The notes under the pieces were generated by a model. The model ran no database searches. It saw only the letters and a list, made by a program, of their open reading frames with translations, and was not told where the DNA came from. Of a stretch of 64,000 nucleotides of DNA, positions 1 to 11,917 are shown piece after piece. This DNA is from Trematomus loennbergii (taxonomy: Eukaryota; Chordata; Actinopteri; Perciformes; Nototheniidae), in NCBI GenBank assembly GCA_012861695.1, contig JAAOOA010000129.1, forward strand, positions 267,501 through 331,500, read 5' to 3'. The translations under genes were made by a program, and so were the position numbers. Within the stretch, counting starts at the first letter, position 1; each line of letters opens with the position of its first letter.

Positions 1-472
1 GGCAGAGCACGTCCCTGCCTCACTTCTCATCGCTCCCGTAGCGGAGCTCGCAAATTTGCTGATTTTGACTATAAAAAGCGATTGGAATCATACAGAAATC
101 ACACTTACAACACAGATCAGTGGAGACATTTTATTATTATTACTATTTAGTTTTTCTTTTGTGTTTTTCCGTTACCTCCCCTGTCATACTCCAATGTAAC
201 GTCCCCTGACTGCACGTCGCTGCTGCCCTTCAATCACTTCAGAGGAATTTTCTACACGAGTACAGCAGTGACCACATCCTTGTACTGTAAGTCATCGCCT
301 GTACGGGAAAAATTGGGGACTTTTTTTTTTTGCTGCTGTGTGTCTGATAAGAAATTAATGAGGGCGATAAAGTACTGCAGGCCTTCATACTTCCTGAGTG
401 ATCAAAGCAGCGCTGCATGACTGATCTGGTGATTCATGGGAGCTTACATCCTCACACAGCCGGCTTTTCCAA
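1..472. other. Intergenic, nothing recognised
   Basis: I see no coding potential, RNA gene or repeat with recognisable ends in this stretch. It contains short T-rich and A-rich runs and ordinary mixed sequence. A gene extending in from the left cannot be excluded, but no exon-like reading frame is visible. Confidence 0.4.
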
Positions 473-584
473 TTCGGAGAAGCTCATTAAAAAACAGTGC
501 TGTGGAGGAGTCAGCCCTGCACAGAAACACTCATTAAAACAATCTCCCAAATATTAATTTAAAGGTCACCTATTATGCAAAATC

Positions 585-2429
585 CACTTCTTCATGTCTT
601 TTCGACATCAACATGTGTCCCCTCTTCTCCATGTCTCTTCTACATCAACATGTGTCCCCTCTTCTCCATGTCTCTTCTACATCAACATGTGTCCCCTCTT
701 CTTCATGTCTCTTCTACATCAACATGTGTCCCTCTTCTTCATGTCTCTTCTACATCAACATGTGTCCCCTCTTCTTCATGTCTCTTCTACATCAACATGT
801 GTCCCCTCTTCTCCATGTCTCTTCTACATCAACATGTGTCCCCTCTTCTCCATGTCTCTTCTACATCAACATGTGTCCCCTCTTCTTCATGTCTCTTCTA
901 CATCAACATGTGTCCCTCTTCTCCATGTCTCTTCTACATCAACATGTGTCCCCTCTTCTCCATGTCTCTTCTACATCAACATGTCCCCTCTTCTTCATGT
1001 CTCTTCTACATCAACATGTGTCCCTCTTCTTCATGTCTCTTCTACATCAACATGTGTCCCCTCTTCTTCATGTTCTTCTACATCAACATGTATCCCCTCT
1101 TCTCCATGTCTCTTCTACATCAACATGTGTCCCTCTTCTCCATGTCTCTTCTACATCAAATGTGTCCCCTCTTCTTCATGTCTCTTCTACATCAACATGT
1201 GTCCCCTCTTCTTCATGTCTCTTCTACATCAACATGTGTCCCCTCTTCTTCATGTCTCTTCTACATCAACATGTGTCCCCTCTTCTTCATGTCTCTTCTA
1301 CATCAACATGTGTCCCCTCTTCTTCATGTCTCTTCAACATCAACATGTGTCCCCTCTTCTTCATGTCTCTTCTACATCAACAGGTGTCCCCTCTTCTTCA
1401 TGTCTCTTCTACATCAACATGTGTCCCCTCTTCTTCATGTCTCTTCTACATCAACATGTGTCCCCTCTTCTTCATGTCTCTTATACATCAACATGTGTCC
1501 CCTCTTCTTCATGTCTCTTCTACATCAACATGTGTCCCCTCTTCTTCATGTCTCTTCTACATCAACATGTGTCCCCTCTTCTTCATGTCTCTTCTACATC
1601 AACATGTGTCCCCTCTTTCATGTCTCTTCTACATCAACATGTGTCCCCTCTTCTTCATGTCTCTTCTACATCAACATGTGTCCCCTCTTCTTCATGTCTC
1701 TTCTACATCAACATGTGTCCCCTCTTCTTCATGTCTCTTCTACATCAACATGTGTCCCCTCTTCTTCATGTCTCTTCTACATCAACATGTGTCCCCTCTT
1801 CTTCATGTCTCTTCTACATCAACATGTGTCCCCTCTTCTTCATGTCTCTTCTACATCAACATGTGTCCCCTCTTCTTCATGTCTCTTCTACATCAACATG
1901 TGTCCCCTCTTCTTCATGTCTCTTCTACATCAACATGTGTCCCCTCTTCTTCATGTCTCTTCTACATCAACATGTGTCCCCTCTTCTTCATGTCTCTTCT
2001 ACATCAACATGTGTCCCCTCTTCTTCATGTCTCTTCTACATCAACATGTGTCCCCTCTTCTTCATGTCTCTTCTACATCAACATGTGTCCCCTCTTCTTC
2101 ATGTCTCTTCTACATCAACATGTGTCCCCTCTTCTTCATGTCTCTTCTACATCAACATGTGTCCCCTCTTCTTCATGTCTCTTCTACATCAACATGTGTC
2201 CCCTCTTCTTCATGTCTCTTCTACATCAACATGTGTCCCCTCTTCTTCATGTCTCTTCTACATCAACATGTGTCCCCTCTTCTTCATGTCTCTTCTACAT
2301 CAACATGTGTCCCCTCTTCTTCATGTCTCTTCTACATCAACATGTGTCCCCTCTTCTTCATGTCTCTTCTACATCAACATGTGTCCCCTCTTCTTCATGT
2401 CTCTTCTACATCAACATGTGTCCCCTCTG
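585..2429. repeat. 37-bp minisatellite, about 50 copies
   Basis: The unit begins CTTCTACATCAACATGTGTC and continues with a CCCTCTTCTTCATGTCT block, 37 bases in all. The array is nearly uniform from about 1150 to the right edge. The left third is more varied, with units one or two bases short and CTTCTCC/CTTCTTC alternatives. The unit has no stop on the + strand and its length is not a multiple of three, so all three + frames stay open across the array. The resulting long reading frames are artefacts. The array starts directly beside the left transposon end. Confidence 0.95.
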
Positions 2430-2667
2430 TGTAAAGAGACTCTGAAAGTTTCAGGAACAAAGATTCTCTCTCTTTTTGTCCTGATCCATTTATATAAAAA
2501 CCTGTCTGAAAATGAGCTGATCAGATTTTGGCCACTTTATGATGTCATAACGATGTTTTGGCTTGTGTAACCATTAGCCAATCAGCAACCAAGGTAACCC
2601 CCCCCCCCACCTTATCACCTGAATCTCCTCCTAGAGCACCATTGACTTTGTAACCAAATCTCTCATG

Positions 2668-3803
2668 CCCCTTTCACACCAACGCAACTCCGGTTCAAGC
2701 TCCGTGCTAGAGCTTTTCTGGTTCAGAACCGGTTCTTCGGTTTAGCGCCGGCTCTTTTCACACCGCTCAGAGCCCGACTGGTGCTGCCGCTGCTGCGTCA
2801 TGACGTCACAGTTTACGTCGCTGAGTTTCTCCCCAACGCCGGAGCTCACCTCACAACAACAACGGGCCGGGGACTGCGTTGCTTTTAATCATACGAAGCC
2901 AGATTAAATTAAATAACGACTTCTCCAACCTTATACTTTTCTCCAGAGTGCCGTGGTTCATTGTTTATTAATGTGTTTCAGCGGCATTTACCGACCGCTG
3001 CAGTGCTGGCTGCTCTTCACGGGAGTTATTCTCCCGTTAGCTCCGGGTTAGCTCACACGGCTCTAAAGTATTCACTGTCTGACTGTCACACAAGCAGCTG
3101 ATACATATCCCCAGTTCCCCTTAAGTGAATGTGTGTCAGTCTGAATTGACGCTGTTGGTGTCAGTCTGAATTGACGCTGTTTGGCATCACAACGCTGTTA
3201 TGAAAGTTTCTCTGGTATAACATGGGTGATGTTAGCATAGCAACCGAAGCTAAACTGACTACTTGCTAAGCCGTTTTCTACAGGCACTTTTTACCGACGT
3301 ATTTTTCATTATGATTCTACTTGTGATAGTCGGACATGACAACCTGTGCAGCCCATGTATTGATTCCATCCGATAGCTGCTATAATAACAAACAAAACGT
3401 CTGCCTGCTCTCCACAATGATCAATAACAGCGAACGGATGGTCAAAGTAAGGTACAAATAAACAGAATCACACGAAGCCTGGTTAGTGTTGCCTGACTTT
3501 ATAAAGTGTGTTTTTTTTAACAAGTGTGTGGTTGCGTTCTAGTCACTTTGCTCAGCACTACTGCTTGTTACAACTTTTATTTGCCGTACTCGCCTTAACT
3601 GTTAGCTCAGGTTAATCTCGCCCCCCTCCGACGTAAGCGTGACGTATGCGGTTCTTGCTTCTAGACGGACAACTTTTTGGTGCTCGAAACGAACCGGATT
3701 CCGGAGCTATGACGCTGCTCCGCTGCGGTGTGAACAGGAAAACCCGGTGCTTTTCAAGCACCAGCACCGAACCGGCCCTGAAACACCGTTGGTGTGAAAG
3801 GGG
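2668..3803. mobile_element. Nested TIR element with CCCCTTTCACACCAACG ends
   Basis: Perfect 17-bp inverted ends lie at 2668-2684 and 3787-3803. Inside each end are further inverted patches rich in CCGGTTC/GAACCGG. No coding sequence is seen. It sits inside the larger element at 559-4007 and is therefore younger. Its ends resemble the GCGCTTTCACACC family found at 16.7, 38.2 and 44.4 kb. I could not identify a matching target-site duplication, so the superfamily stays open. Confidence 0.7.
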
Positions 3804-4493
3804 TATCAGAGGGGCGTGGGGAGGGGCTCCTTATTTTCATCTAAAGTAACAGACAGAGAATCAGCACTTTGGAAACAGGGCTGAAACAGAGGGGATTATG
3901 GGATGCTGCAATGATCTGTTTGGTGTTTCAGCCAATCAGAGACAGGTTCTGATATATCTGAGACCTGTGATATATTGATGAAAAACAGTATAATAGGGGA
4001 CCTTTAAGACCTAACGTAGTATTGTTCATCCAAATCTAAATAAGTGTCATAAGTCTCATTTATGCACTTCAGCTGCACCTGATATTCTTCTGGTGAAGTA
4101 TTCTTCATTTTGGAGAAGCTTGTTTCATTACACCAGTGCTGACAGAAACACACTCATTAAAAGAATCTCCTAAATATATTAATTGAAGACCTAACGTAGT
4201 ATTGTTCATTGTTAAACTTCCTGTGTGTTTGGTATACAATGTACTAACATATATGCAGAGTTGGGAGGGTATAAGTAATAAAAGTAATTTAATCTGATTA
4301 TTTTCCGTTACTTTTATCATATCATTATCAAAGGCAATGCACATTGTTTGTATCCTGATTACGTAATCTCGTTACAAGTAATATCGCATATTTTATATCA
4401 TATGACCTCTGATTTTAATCACTCACAGCACACACACACGAGTTTCGAAGTGTTGCTGCCTCTACTTCCTGTGGTGTGTGTTGCAGTGTTGAC

Positions 4494-4540
<47 letters not shown>

Positions 4541-4559
4541 TGTGTGTGTGTGTGTGTGT
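4494..4559. repeat. (GT)n microsatellite
   Basis: About 65 bases of GT repeats with one GTGGT interruption. The short reading frames across it are low-complexity artefacts. Confidence 0.95.
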
Positions 4560-5184
4560 CGTGTACTTAAGTGTAGAAGTGTGTGTGCATTCGTACTTCA
4601 AAAGTATATTTATGTGTATTTGTGTCTAAAGAACGATTGGACTGGTATTTCCGTTTGAAGCCTCAACGTATGATATTCCAGCTTTTGAATTTAACTTAAA
4701 GTAGTTCATCAGGCAGGAGAACGTGTGTGTGTGGACGCCTGCTTTCCACATGTTTTATACTGGGAACACACGCTGCTGCTGCTGCTCATTCATTCAGAGA
4801 CAGACACAGATAAAACAAGCCCTAGTAGTTGCTTTCTTGTTCCTGAGTGAAATCAGTGAGGCTGCACCGCTGACAGGACTGTTTTCAGAAGCAGATCAAT
4901 ACACAGAGTTATACTGAGCGTTTCAAGCAGCGCAGTGACGTGTATTTGAGTCAAAAATAGTGTGATCATGGTAATGAAGTACCATGGGACCCAGTGGGGC
5001 TCACTCAATCATTTTTGGGAATAAAATGCGCTTCTATAGCACAGAGGAAGACGTTATATAATACTTACTTTAGAATAACAATAGCAGAATTCAATAGAAA
5101 AGAGTTGGTTCAAAGTTATAACATTCCTCGGCCATGCAATTGAAAAGAAATTGTATGTTAAAATAGTTAAAATTCACTTGAGTA

Positions 5185-5764
5185 ACGGACCGTCCACACA
5201 GCAGCGTTAAAAAAATCTTGGAACGCTTCTGCCCATTCACTTTGAATGGGGTGACGTCACTTTGCCTCACTTTTCGCCGAACTGCATTGTGGGCAGCAGA
5301 GCGGAGATTTTCAGGATTTTCAGGATTCAAAGTTGAGCAATGTTCAACTTTTGAAGCTGAGGTGGAAGCGTCAGCCAATCAAATCCTGTGTATGCAAATC
5401 TGACAGTTCAAGCGCTAGTCAATCAAACCGCGTGTATGCTGGGAGAGACATACTGCAGGTCATTTCCTCATATTCCAAAACATGGAGGAGAAATTAGCGG
5501 TAGGGAATCACCCGGTGCTTTATGACCAGTCCCTATTTACCTACCGGGATACAAACTGGAGGAGCCAGGCATGGAGGGAGGTGGCAGAGACAGTGGTATG
5601 TTTTCGCCTGTTTGGGGAGTTTATATCCAGTTTACTTCAAACTGTTTTGCTTCGTATGTCGGGGGCGGGAGATTCATGTGATTGGTTGTTGTCGCAAAAA
5701 ATCCCCAAGCTTCAGATACGCCCACCTCCAAGATTTTTTTAACGCTGCTGTGTGGACGCTCCGT
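5185..5764. mobile_element. Non-autonomous TIR element, 580 bp
   Basis: The terminal inverted repeats are 30 bp perfect (5191-5220 against 5725-5754), beginning GTCCACACAGCAGCGTTA. They extend outward as ACGGA[C/G]C with one mismatch. The interior has CCAATCA/ATTGG motifs and short meaningless reading frames. No transposase is present and no convincing target duplication was found, so the superfamily is not assigned. Confidence 0.75.
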
Positions 5765-6735
5765 CACACACGATTGACAGTTCTGGAAAAATGTGAAAAT
5801 GTACAAACACAGCTGCTATAGTTCCTACAATTAAACCGTTTTCAATTCAATGTTTCACGTCATAAAGTCATGTGAATGTAAAGGACTAGTTAGGTGTTAT
5901 TTACTTTTTAATGAATGGTATAAGTGTCTTTCTCAAGCCCTTCAGCACAAAACCACTTCTTTATTGTGTCATCTCCACTGTAATTCAAATCCAACGAGTC
6001 GTCATATGGCTATTCTTTAACTGTAGTCACACAAGGATGTTGATGTCTAATCCGTTGCATAAGGTATGAGTACAGCAGATCAAACGTTCAGGTAAAACCA
6101 CTCCTTTCTGCAGCTTTTCCTCCTCTCAATGTGCTCTGTCTGGATTACTATCATGTTTACAGGAGCAAAGACGAGACCCGCCTGAACTCCACTCAGCCTT
6201 TCTTTGCTCCTTTTCTCTATGGTTTAATATCGATCTGAGCGTGGCCTCGGCTGCACAGATAACAGTACCTAAATGATAGATATTTCAATAGGATCCCTGT
6301 CTGTAAAACCCATTTCTCTGCTGTCTCCCCGTGAGAACTAAGTGCCTCTGGGATGTTAACTCTTATCTACGGTGTATCAAGCTGTATTCGTGACTGCCCA
6401 CATAGAGCTACAGCCCGAGGTTATATTCTCTATGACTGTACTGTTGCTCAGATCTGCCTTTTCGCCCTCTCTACCTGTCAAACACTGCAAGCTCCTACAC
6501 TAAAAGCCAACACAAACGCCTCGTTGGTACCAGAGGCAGAGACAGCTGTAGTGGAAATAACTAAACTTAAACTCCCACTGTACATTTTACATGTATGTTC
6601 AATTTAACATTGAATAATCAATGTATTGCACAATAATATCCTGCATTATATTTGTTACTGAAAAGTTGCACATGTATATAACCTATTTTTTTCTATTTCA
6701 GAAATATTTTTGGACTGTTTATTTCTTGTGTCTTA
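5765..6735. other. Intergenic, no gene recognised
   Basis: This is mixed unique-looking sequence. Reading frames up to 84 codons occur but have no recognisable domain and no splice context. Nothing further can be supported. Confidence 0.4.
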
Positions 6736-6825
6736 ATTTCTCTTATGTACATTGCCTTGTTTTTTATGCTGCTGCAACGCAAACATTTCCCAAATTGGGA
6801 TCAATAAAGTACTATCTATCAGTCA
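6736..6825 (+). mobile_element. LINE 3'-end fragment
   Basis: The segment contains a TGCTGCTGCAACGC block followed by CCAAATTGGGATCAATAAAG and TACTATCTATC. I recognise this as the 3' tail of a common teleost LINE. Related tails occur at 8.53 kb (- strand), 39.84-39.98 kb, 43.50-43.60 kb and, degraded, about 60.6 kb. Only the tail is present, so this is a 5'-truncated insertion. Confidence 0.55.
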
Positions 6826-7357
<532 letters not shown>

Positions 7358-7359
<2 letters not shown>

Positions 7360-8524
7360 TTTATAGTAACCAGATTAATTACTTCACTTCCTAATTAGCC
7401 CACTAAGCAGGAGAGGAAATGGTTTCTGACTGGCCTTCTGTTTCCTCTCTATCTCGTACAACAAAGTGTGAGTGTGTGTGTCCGCCTCGTTTGATCTGAA
7501 GTCAGCTCGGCTCTCTGACAGCTGCCAAATCAATGGCCGTCACATGTTGCCTTCACTTCCTGTTCGTGTGAAGCTCTACAGAGCCAGGTCTGGAGGAGGA
7601 AGTGTGTGTTGACCCGTGTAAAGGGTGACCAGATCCAAACACACCTAATTGGGTTTATTTTGGGACAAAGTAGGATATTTTACGAATGCTAGGAGGTAGT
7701 CCTTAGGTTTTATTCTGCCCCTTAGCGAGTAAACTCTATGCTTTGCCCTCTGGTTGATTCAGGAGCAATTTACAGGATAAGCCTATTTTCTTATTCCTCT
7801 TATCATTTTTGCTTGAATATATAGGAGAAAATTGTACGATACCTAGCTACAATTAGGGAAAACATTTTCTCTTTGTCGCCTTGATCTTAGTTTTTAAACA
7901 CTGAGTTCTTTAAAGCTATTCTGTCTCTTTTTTTACTGGTTGGATGCACGCTAAATCAATATGCATATCACATCCTAAATTTCAATGATTGGATCAGGTG
8001 ACGATAGTACTGTATCAAAATAATAACCTGTTTAATATGTTCACCTTCAACTCACTTCAACCTTACACTTATAGTATCAGCAATAACATAATTACTATAA
8101 CCAAGGCATCATTACACAGATAATATGAATACTCAGCATTCACTGAGTAAGAGTGATGAGTATTAGGTCAGTGACGGAAAATAATCAGTCCTTTCACGGT
8201 CAAAGGGAATCCATTGAGAAAAAAGATATGCATTTTCCAAGTCAAGTCAAAAAGGGGAAAGTTAAAGTCTGTATTGCAGTTGTGCACGTGGTGCTTGTTG
8301 TTGAGTGTAAGAGCGGTGCATCCTGGTACTTTTTGTGATGTTTATCCTACCTTTCACAGATCTTCAAATCCTGGGATGTAAGGTCTCATCTGGTCGCCAT
8401 CATCTTCAAATCAACTCGAAGAAAACCTGACCTGCAGTGATTGACATGGCCAGAATTGTTGATTAGAAACTGTCTTTTTGATCCAGCAAAAATGGTTCCT
8501 TTAACTTGAACAAAACATGTACAA
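7358..8524. other. Intergenic, no gene recognised
   Basis: No coding exon, RNA gene or bounded repeat could be supported here. Confidence 0.35.
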
Positions 8525-8590
8525 ATAAGATAAGATAAGAGGTACTTAATTGATCCCAAATTGTAAAAAAAAAAGTTGAAAATATACAGT
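8525..8590 (-). mobile_element. LINE 3'-tail fragment
   Basis: Read on the - strand it gives an AATTTGGGATCAATTAAGTA tail followed by CTCTTATCTTATCTTAT. This matches the LINE tail at 6.75 kb in opposite orientation. Only some 65 bases are recognisable. Confidence 0.5.
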
Positions 8591-9555
8591 AATAATGTGA
8601 AAATCTGCAATAAACACATTTTAAATAACCTTTAAAGTAAAATGAATAACCGGCTCAACAAACTAAACACTATACAATGTAACTTGACACAATGTTGTTA
8701 AGACTTGTTCTTATTTTAAACCAGATTCACTATACAGATGAAATAAAATACCTTTTAAAGTAACTTTTCGGACTGTAATTAGCTAAAGCTTTGTTGTTTA
8801 TTGTTTATTGATATCAGACAATGATACTGCAGATTATTCAATTATTATTTAAATGTTTCGTTTTGTTATTGCATTCATTATATAGTACTGTATCATGTCT
8901 GTATCACCTTTTGTTTCATTTGTATTTTCTTTGGTTTTACACGCTCGAAAAAAAATAAACTAAACTAACTAAACTAAACTAAACTTAAAACAGCCATAGA
9001 AAACATTGAGCAATTAAAAACTAAATGTACTGTTTTTATATTCTGTCATGTTAAGTTGTCAACAGAGACTGTTTAAATTATAAAAAGCTTTACCTTAGCT
9101 CTGCTGTACAACAGTTAGCTAATTGCTATGTATCATTGCATCAATTAATGCTAATGTGTTTAGCCGGTTAGCTTAGCCTAGCACGTCATGATGTAGCAGG
9201 AGTTCTTCTGTCAGTTGTCAGCTTTCAGAGAGCAGGGCTTCTCACAAACACATTACAACCTTACAACGAAGTACAAAGTGTTACCGTTTTGATTTGACGA
9301 CATGAATTGTGTTTTGGTTTTTATCTGACATATTAGCTTTCTCTACAGTGGCACCTCGCGTCTGACAAGCGTGAGCAGTCTAGCCTGCATTCTGATTGGC
9401 TAAGGCACTCCCCCGTGATGAAAAGTCTGTGTAATGATTGGCTAAAACACTTCTATGTTGAAAACCTTTTAATTTTTGAATTTTTTAATGTTGTATTCAA
9501 GAACATATATGCCATCATATATCGGGGTAGACAACAAATACATACATTCAATTAC
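8591..9555. other. Intergenic, AT-rich, no gene recognised
   Basis: The sequence is AT-rich with a short ACTAA-type simple repeat near 8960-8985. Nothing coding is visible. Confidence 0.35.
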
Positions 9556-9559
9556 CATG

Positions 9560-10050
9560 AGTTTAGATTGTATATATATCCCTTTATTTAACCAGGGAAA
9601 AAGACTCATTGAGATTAAAATCTCTTTTTCAAGTGACCTGGCCAAGAAGGGCAGCATGAACAAAGTTACAACAGATAAAACACAGACAAGACAGGCAGAC
9701 AAATACATCTGTAAAACACAAATAAAATGGCACATTAGCCAGTCAATATGCGAAATAAAACAAACTATTAAAAATCTTTAAAAACTGGCAAAATTTTAAA
9801 AGATTTTAAGATATACGAGCACTCACATCTACCAATGGTGTCGTGTTCTCTGTCCTTTAAGATGGACCTGAATTCCCCATAGTGATTACATCTGAGAGTT
9901 TCAGCTCCTTCTGTACATTGTTCCAAGCTGTGGGGGCAGCATATTTAAAAGCTGTTTTACCCAGTTTTGTTCTCACTGTAGGAACCAGCATCTGATTCTG
10001 AATAAAATCTTGGGAGCGCAGGCCATATAGATTTTCTCTTTGACACATAT
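9560..10050 (-). mobile_element. LINE 3' fragment with the end of its reverse-transcriptase ORF
   Basis: On the - strand, 10048-9857 encodes a stretch containing RTKLGKTAFKYAAPTAWNN and a KELKLSD motif. I recognise this as the C-terminal end of the ORF2 of teleost LINEs (the part beyond the polymerase). It is followed by a 3' untranslated segment with the LINE-like block TTTTAATCTCAATGAG and a terminal GGTTAAATAAAGG. The polymerase and endonuclease are missing, so this is a dead, 5'-truncated copy. Confidence 0.65.
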
Positions 10051-10736
10051 ATTGTCTTTTTATTCATAATGTTTTTAATAGTGCTACTATATTGTTTTAG
10101 TTCTTGATTCTATGTTGAACACTCTGAGTTAGCTGGGTGCTATATAAGGATATGTGCAAAACTACAGATTTATTTGCATATATAAAGACTAATACAAATA
10201 AAACTACTTGTGTTTGGGGCAAGTAAACGTGTGCTTTTGTAATTTACTTTACTACAGTTAAACACCCTGTAGATTATTGTAGATTTGGACCCTGCAGTTT
10301 TCAGTCTCTCTGCCTCCCTATTTATATTCCCCAGTAATAAAATGCCACACTGATGTTTCATAAAGTGTGATGTTGTTTGTAAAGACCAACCAGATATAAC
10401 TGATATTGCATCATCTTGACAAGGCCTCACCGCCCAAAGCTAAGAATAAGCCTGAGTCATTTAGCAGCTATGTTTCTGTTGGACTCCCAGTTTTTTTGTG
10501 CTTTATTCCCTGTGGGTTTTCTCCCAGCCGCCCCCTGTGTTGTCTGCTTGACGGTCGTCTGTCAAGGAGCCCCCTTATCTTCGTTTGTTGCCATAGAAAC
10601 TATCAGCAGCCAGCAGAAAAGTACAAGTGGGTGAAAAACGTCTGGGAAAAAAGGGACATTTATGGTGTTAGCGATGGTCGGCCACGCCACGCTGACAGAC
10701 AGCTATACCAACAAAAAACAGCAGAAAAATATATAT
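10050..10736. other. Intergenic, no gene recognised
   Basis: Overlapping short frames around 10.4-10.7 kb (up to 110 codons) show no domain and no conservation hint. I treat them as chance. Confidence 0.35.
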
Positions 10737-11035
10737 AATAAATATTTGCAATAAAAGATCATTACAGCAGAAAAGAATAGCAATATTTCTCCAAACATAA
10801 GAAGCTGAAAATCAAATAAAAGTAGAATAAATATTTGCAATAAAAGATAATTAAAACAGAAAGTAATAGCAATATTTCTATAAACATAAGAAGCTGAAAA
10901 TGTAATAAAAATCGAATAAATATTTGCAACAAAAGATAATTAAAACAGAAAAGAATAGTCATATTTCTACAGACACAATAAATTGAAAATTAAATTAAAA
11001 ATTAAATACATATTTGGAATAAAAAGATAAAATAA
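10737..11035. repeat. ~90-bp tandem repeat, three full copies plus a partial one
   Basis: Each unit contains AATAAATATTTGCAATAAAAG, then AACAGAAAAGAATAG, AATATTTCT and ACATAAGAAGCTGAAAAT blocks. Units start near 10737, 10828 and 10916. A more divergent partial unit follows at about 10999. It is very AT-rich and non-coding. Confidence 0.8.
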
Positions 11036-11743
11036 AATAGAATAACAGTAAGACTTTTGGGATGCAATATTCTCATTGTTCTCAAAGGTATTTAAAGTCA
11101 AACTACAACTAGATCCTGTGTTGGTGATACATCTGAACCCTGTAAAATACTCCACAATAAACTCAGAGACGTTGTATGGGAAATGGCAGCCCTTTATATC
11201 ATATTTTAATTAATTGAAAGTCCTACCCCCTGACTAAGTCTATATGTCCCCCCTCTAGTTATTATTATTTTTTTTTATTTTGTATTTCATCTTATTTTGT
11301 ATTTCTTTTTTTGTTTTTAGTTAATTATATATATTTATATTTATTTATTTTTGCTCTTTATCATGTGAAATGTATCAGGATGTGTAAGCGATACAATGCT
11401 GTGACCAATTTTCAGTATGCACAAGAGGTTTTTTCTTGTTTTTCCATTGTCTACAGCTTTTGTTAAATAAAGCTCGCTTTTTGTTATACTTTGTACTCCT
11501 TCTCCTCATTCTGCATTTGGGTCCTGATAACCCCCAATCCTGACACTTATATATTGTGATACTCAGATTAGGTTACTGATTACATTTTTTTACAAGTAAT
11601 TGTAACGGATTAAAGCATTTTTAAAGCAAACCCTCCCCGTCCTGACAAATACAGCAGGTCTAGTCATGTGAATGGAAACTAAAGAGTTAAATGTTAGCAG
11701 GAAGTGTAAACTCCCAGAGCAGGAGGGGGAAGGGACTTCTGCT

Positions 11744-11754
11744 GAAACGAAACT
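11744..11754 (+). promoter_or_regulatory. IRF-type motif upstream of the TRIM gene
   Basis: GAAACGAAACT contains the IRF core AANNGAAA and resembles an interferon-stimulated response element with a one-base shorter spacer. It lies about 65 bases upstream of the likely exon 1 donor, which suits a core promoter. Many fish TRIM genes are interferon- or virus-induced, so the site is plausible. It is a single motif, and its activity is inferred. Confidence 0.45.
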
Positions 11755-11759
11755 CAACC

Positions 11760-11817
11760 AGGAGTTCAGGACAAGCTTTCAAAGAGCACAGCTGCTGTTT
11801 AACCTGCTACTTTACAG
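11760..11817 (+). other. Probable untranslated exon 1 of the TRIM gene
   Basis: A donor TTTACAG|GTAAGAG lies at 11817/11818. A matching acceptor TTTTGTACAG ends at 11915, two bases before the start codon. The 98-base intron is short but typical of fish. The transcription start is not known, so the left edge is approximate. Confidence 0.5.
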
Positions 11818-11917
11818 GTAAGAGATTCATCATTTTATAGAGGAAGAATATGAACTACTTTTATAGCGGATTAATTTATTATAAGTCTTGTAATTGTAGT
11901 ATTACTTTTGTACAGAT

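Larger units (their letters stand above)
559..4007. mobile_element. Non-autonomous TTAA-flanked TIR transposon (piggyBac-like) carrying a minisatellite
   Basis: The left end reads TTAAAGGTCACCTATTATG. The right end, read on the other strand, is TTAAAGGTCCCCTATTATAC, so the ends are inverted repeats next to TTAA. The adjacent empty site at about 4180-4190 reads AATTGAAGACC where the filled site has AATTTAA and TTAAGACC. This supports a TTAA target duplication with one later substitution. The element has no transposase reading frame. Its interior is a 37-bp minisatellite (585-2429) and a second, nested TIR element (2668-3803). The piggyBac-like label rests only on the TTAA target; the family is not otherwise identified. 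Confidence 0.7.
473..4211. repeat. Tandemly duplicated ~110-bp segment, left copy split by a transposon
   Basis: The left copy is in two pieces, 473-559 and 4008-4030. Both match one uninterrupted copy at 4107-4211. Shared landmarks are GGAGAAGCT, CAGTGCTG, ACAGAAACAC, TCATTAAAA, AATCTCC, a TTAATT block and GACCTAACGTAGTATTGTTC. Joining the two pieces of the left copy recreates the right copy, so the 3.45-kb sequence between them is an insertion and the right copy is its paralogous empty site. Confidence 0.8.

Noticed and set aside
585..2429. CRISPR-like regular repeats
   Set aside because: Units are contiguous with no spacers, and the genome is vertebrate.
575..2570. Three overlapping reading frames of 610-658 codons
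   Set aside because: They are the three frames of a 37-bp tandem repeat that lacks stop codons. There is no initiation context, splice structure or domain.
5091..5821. Several 60-99-codon frames
   Set aside because: They lie in or across a non-coding TIR element and have no domain.
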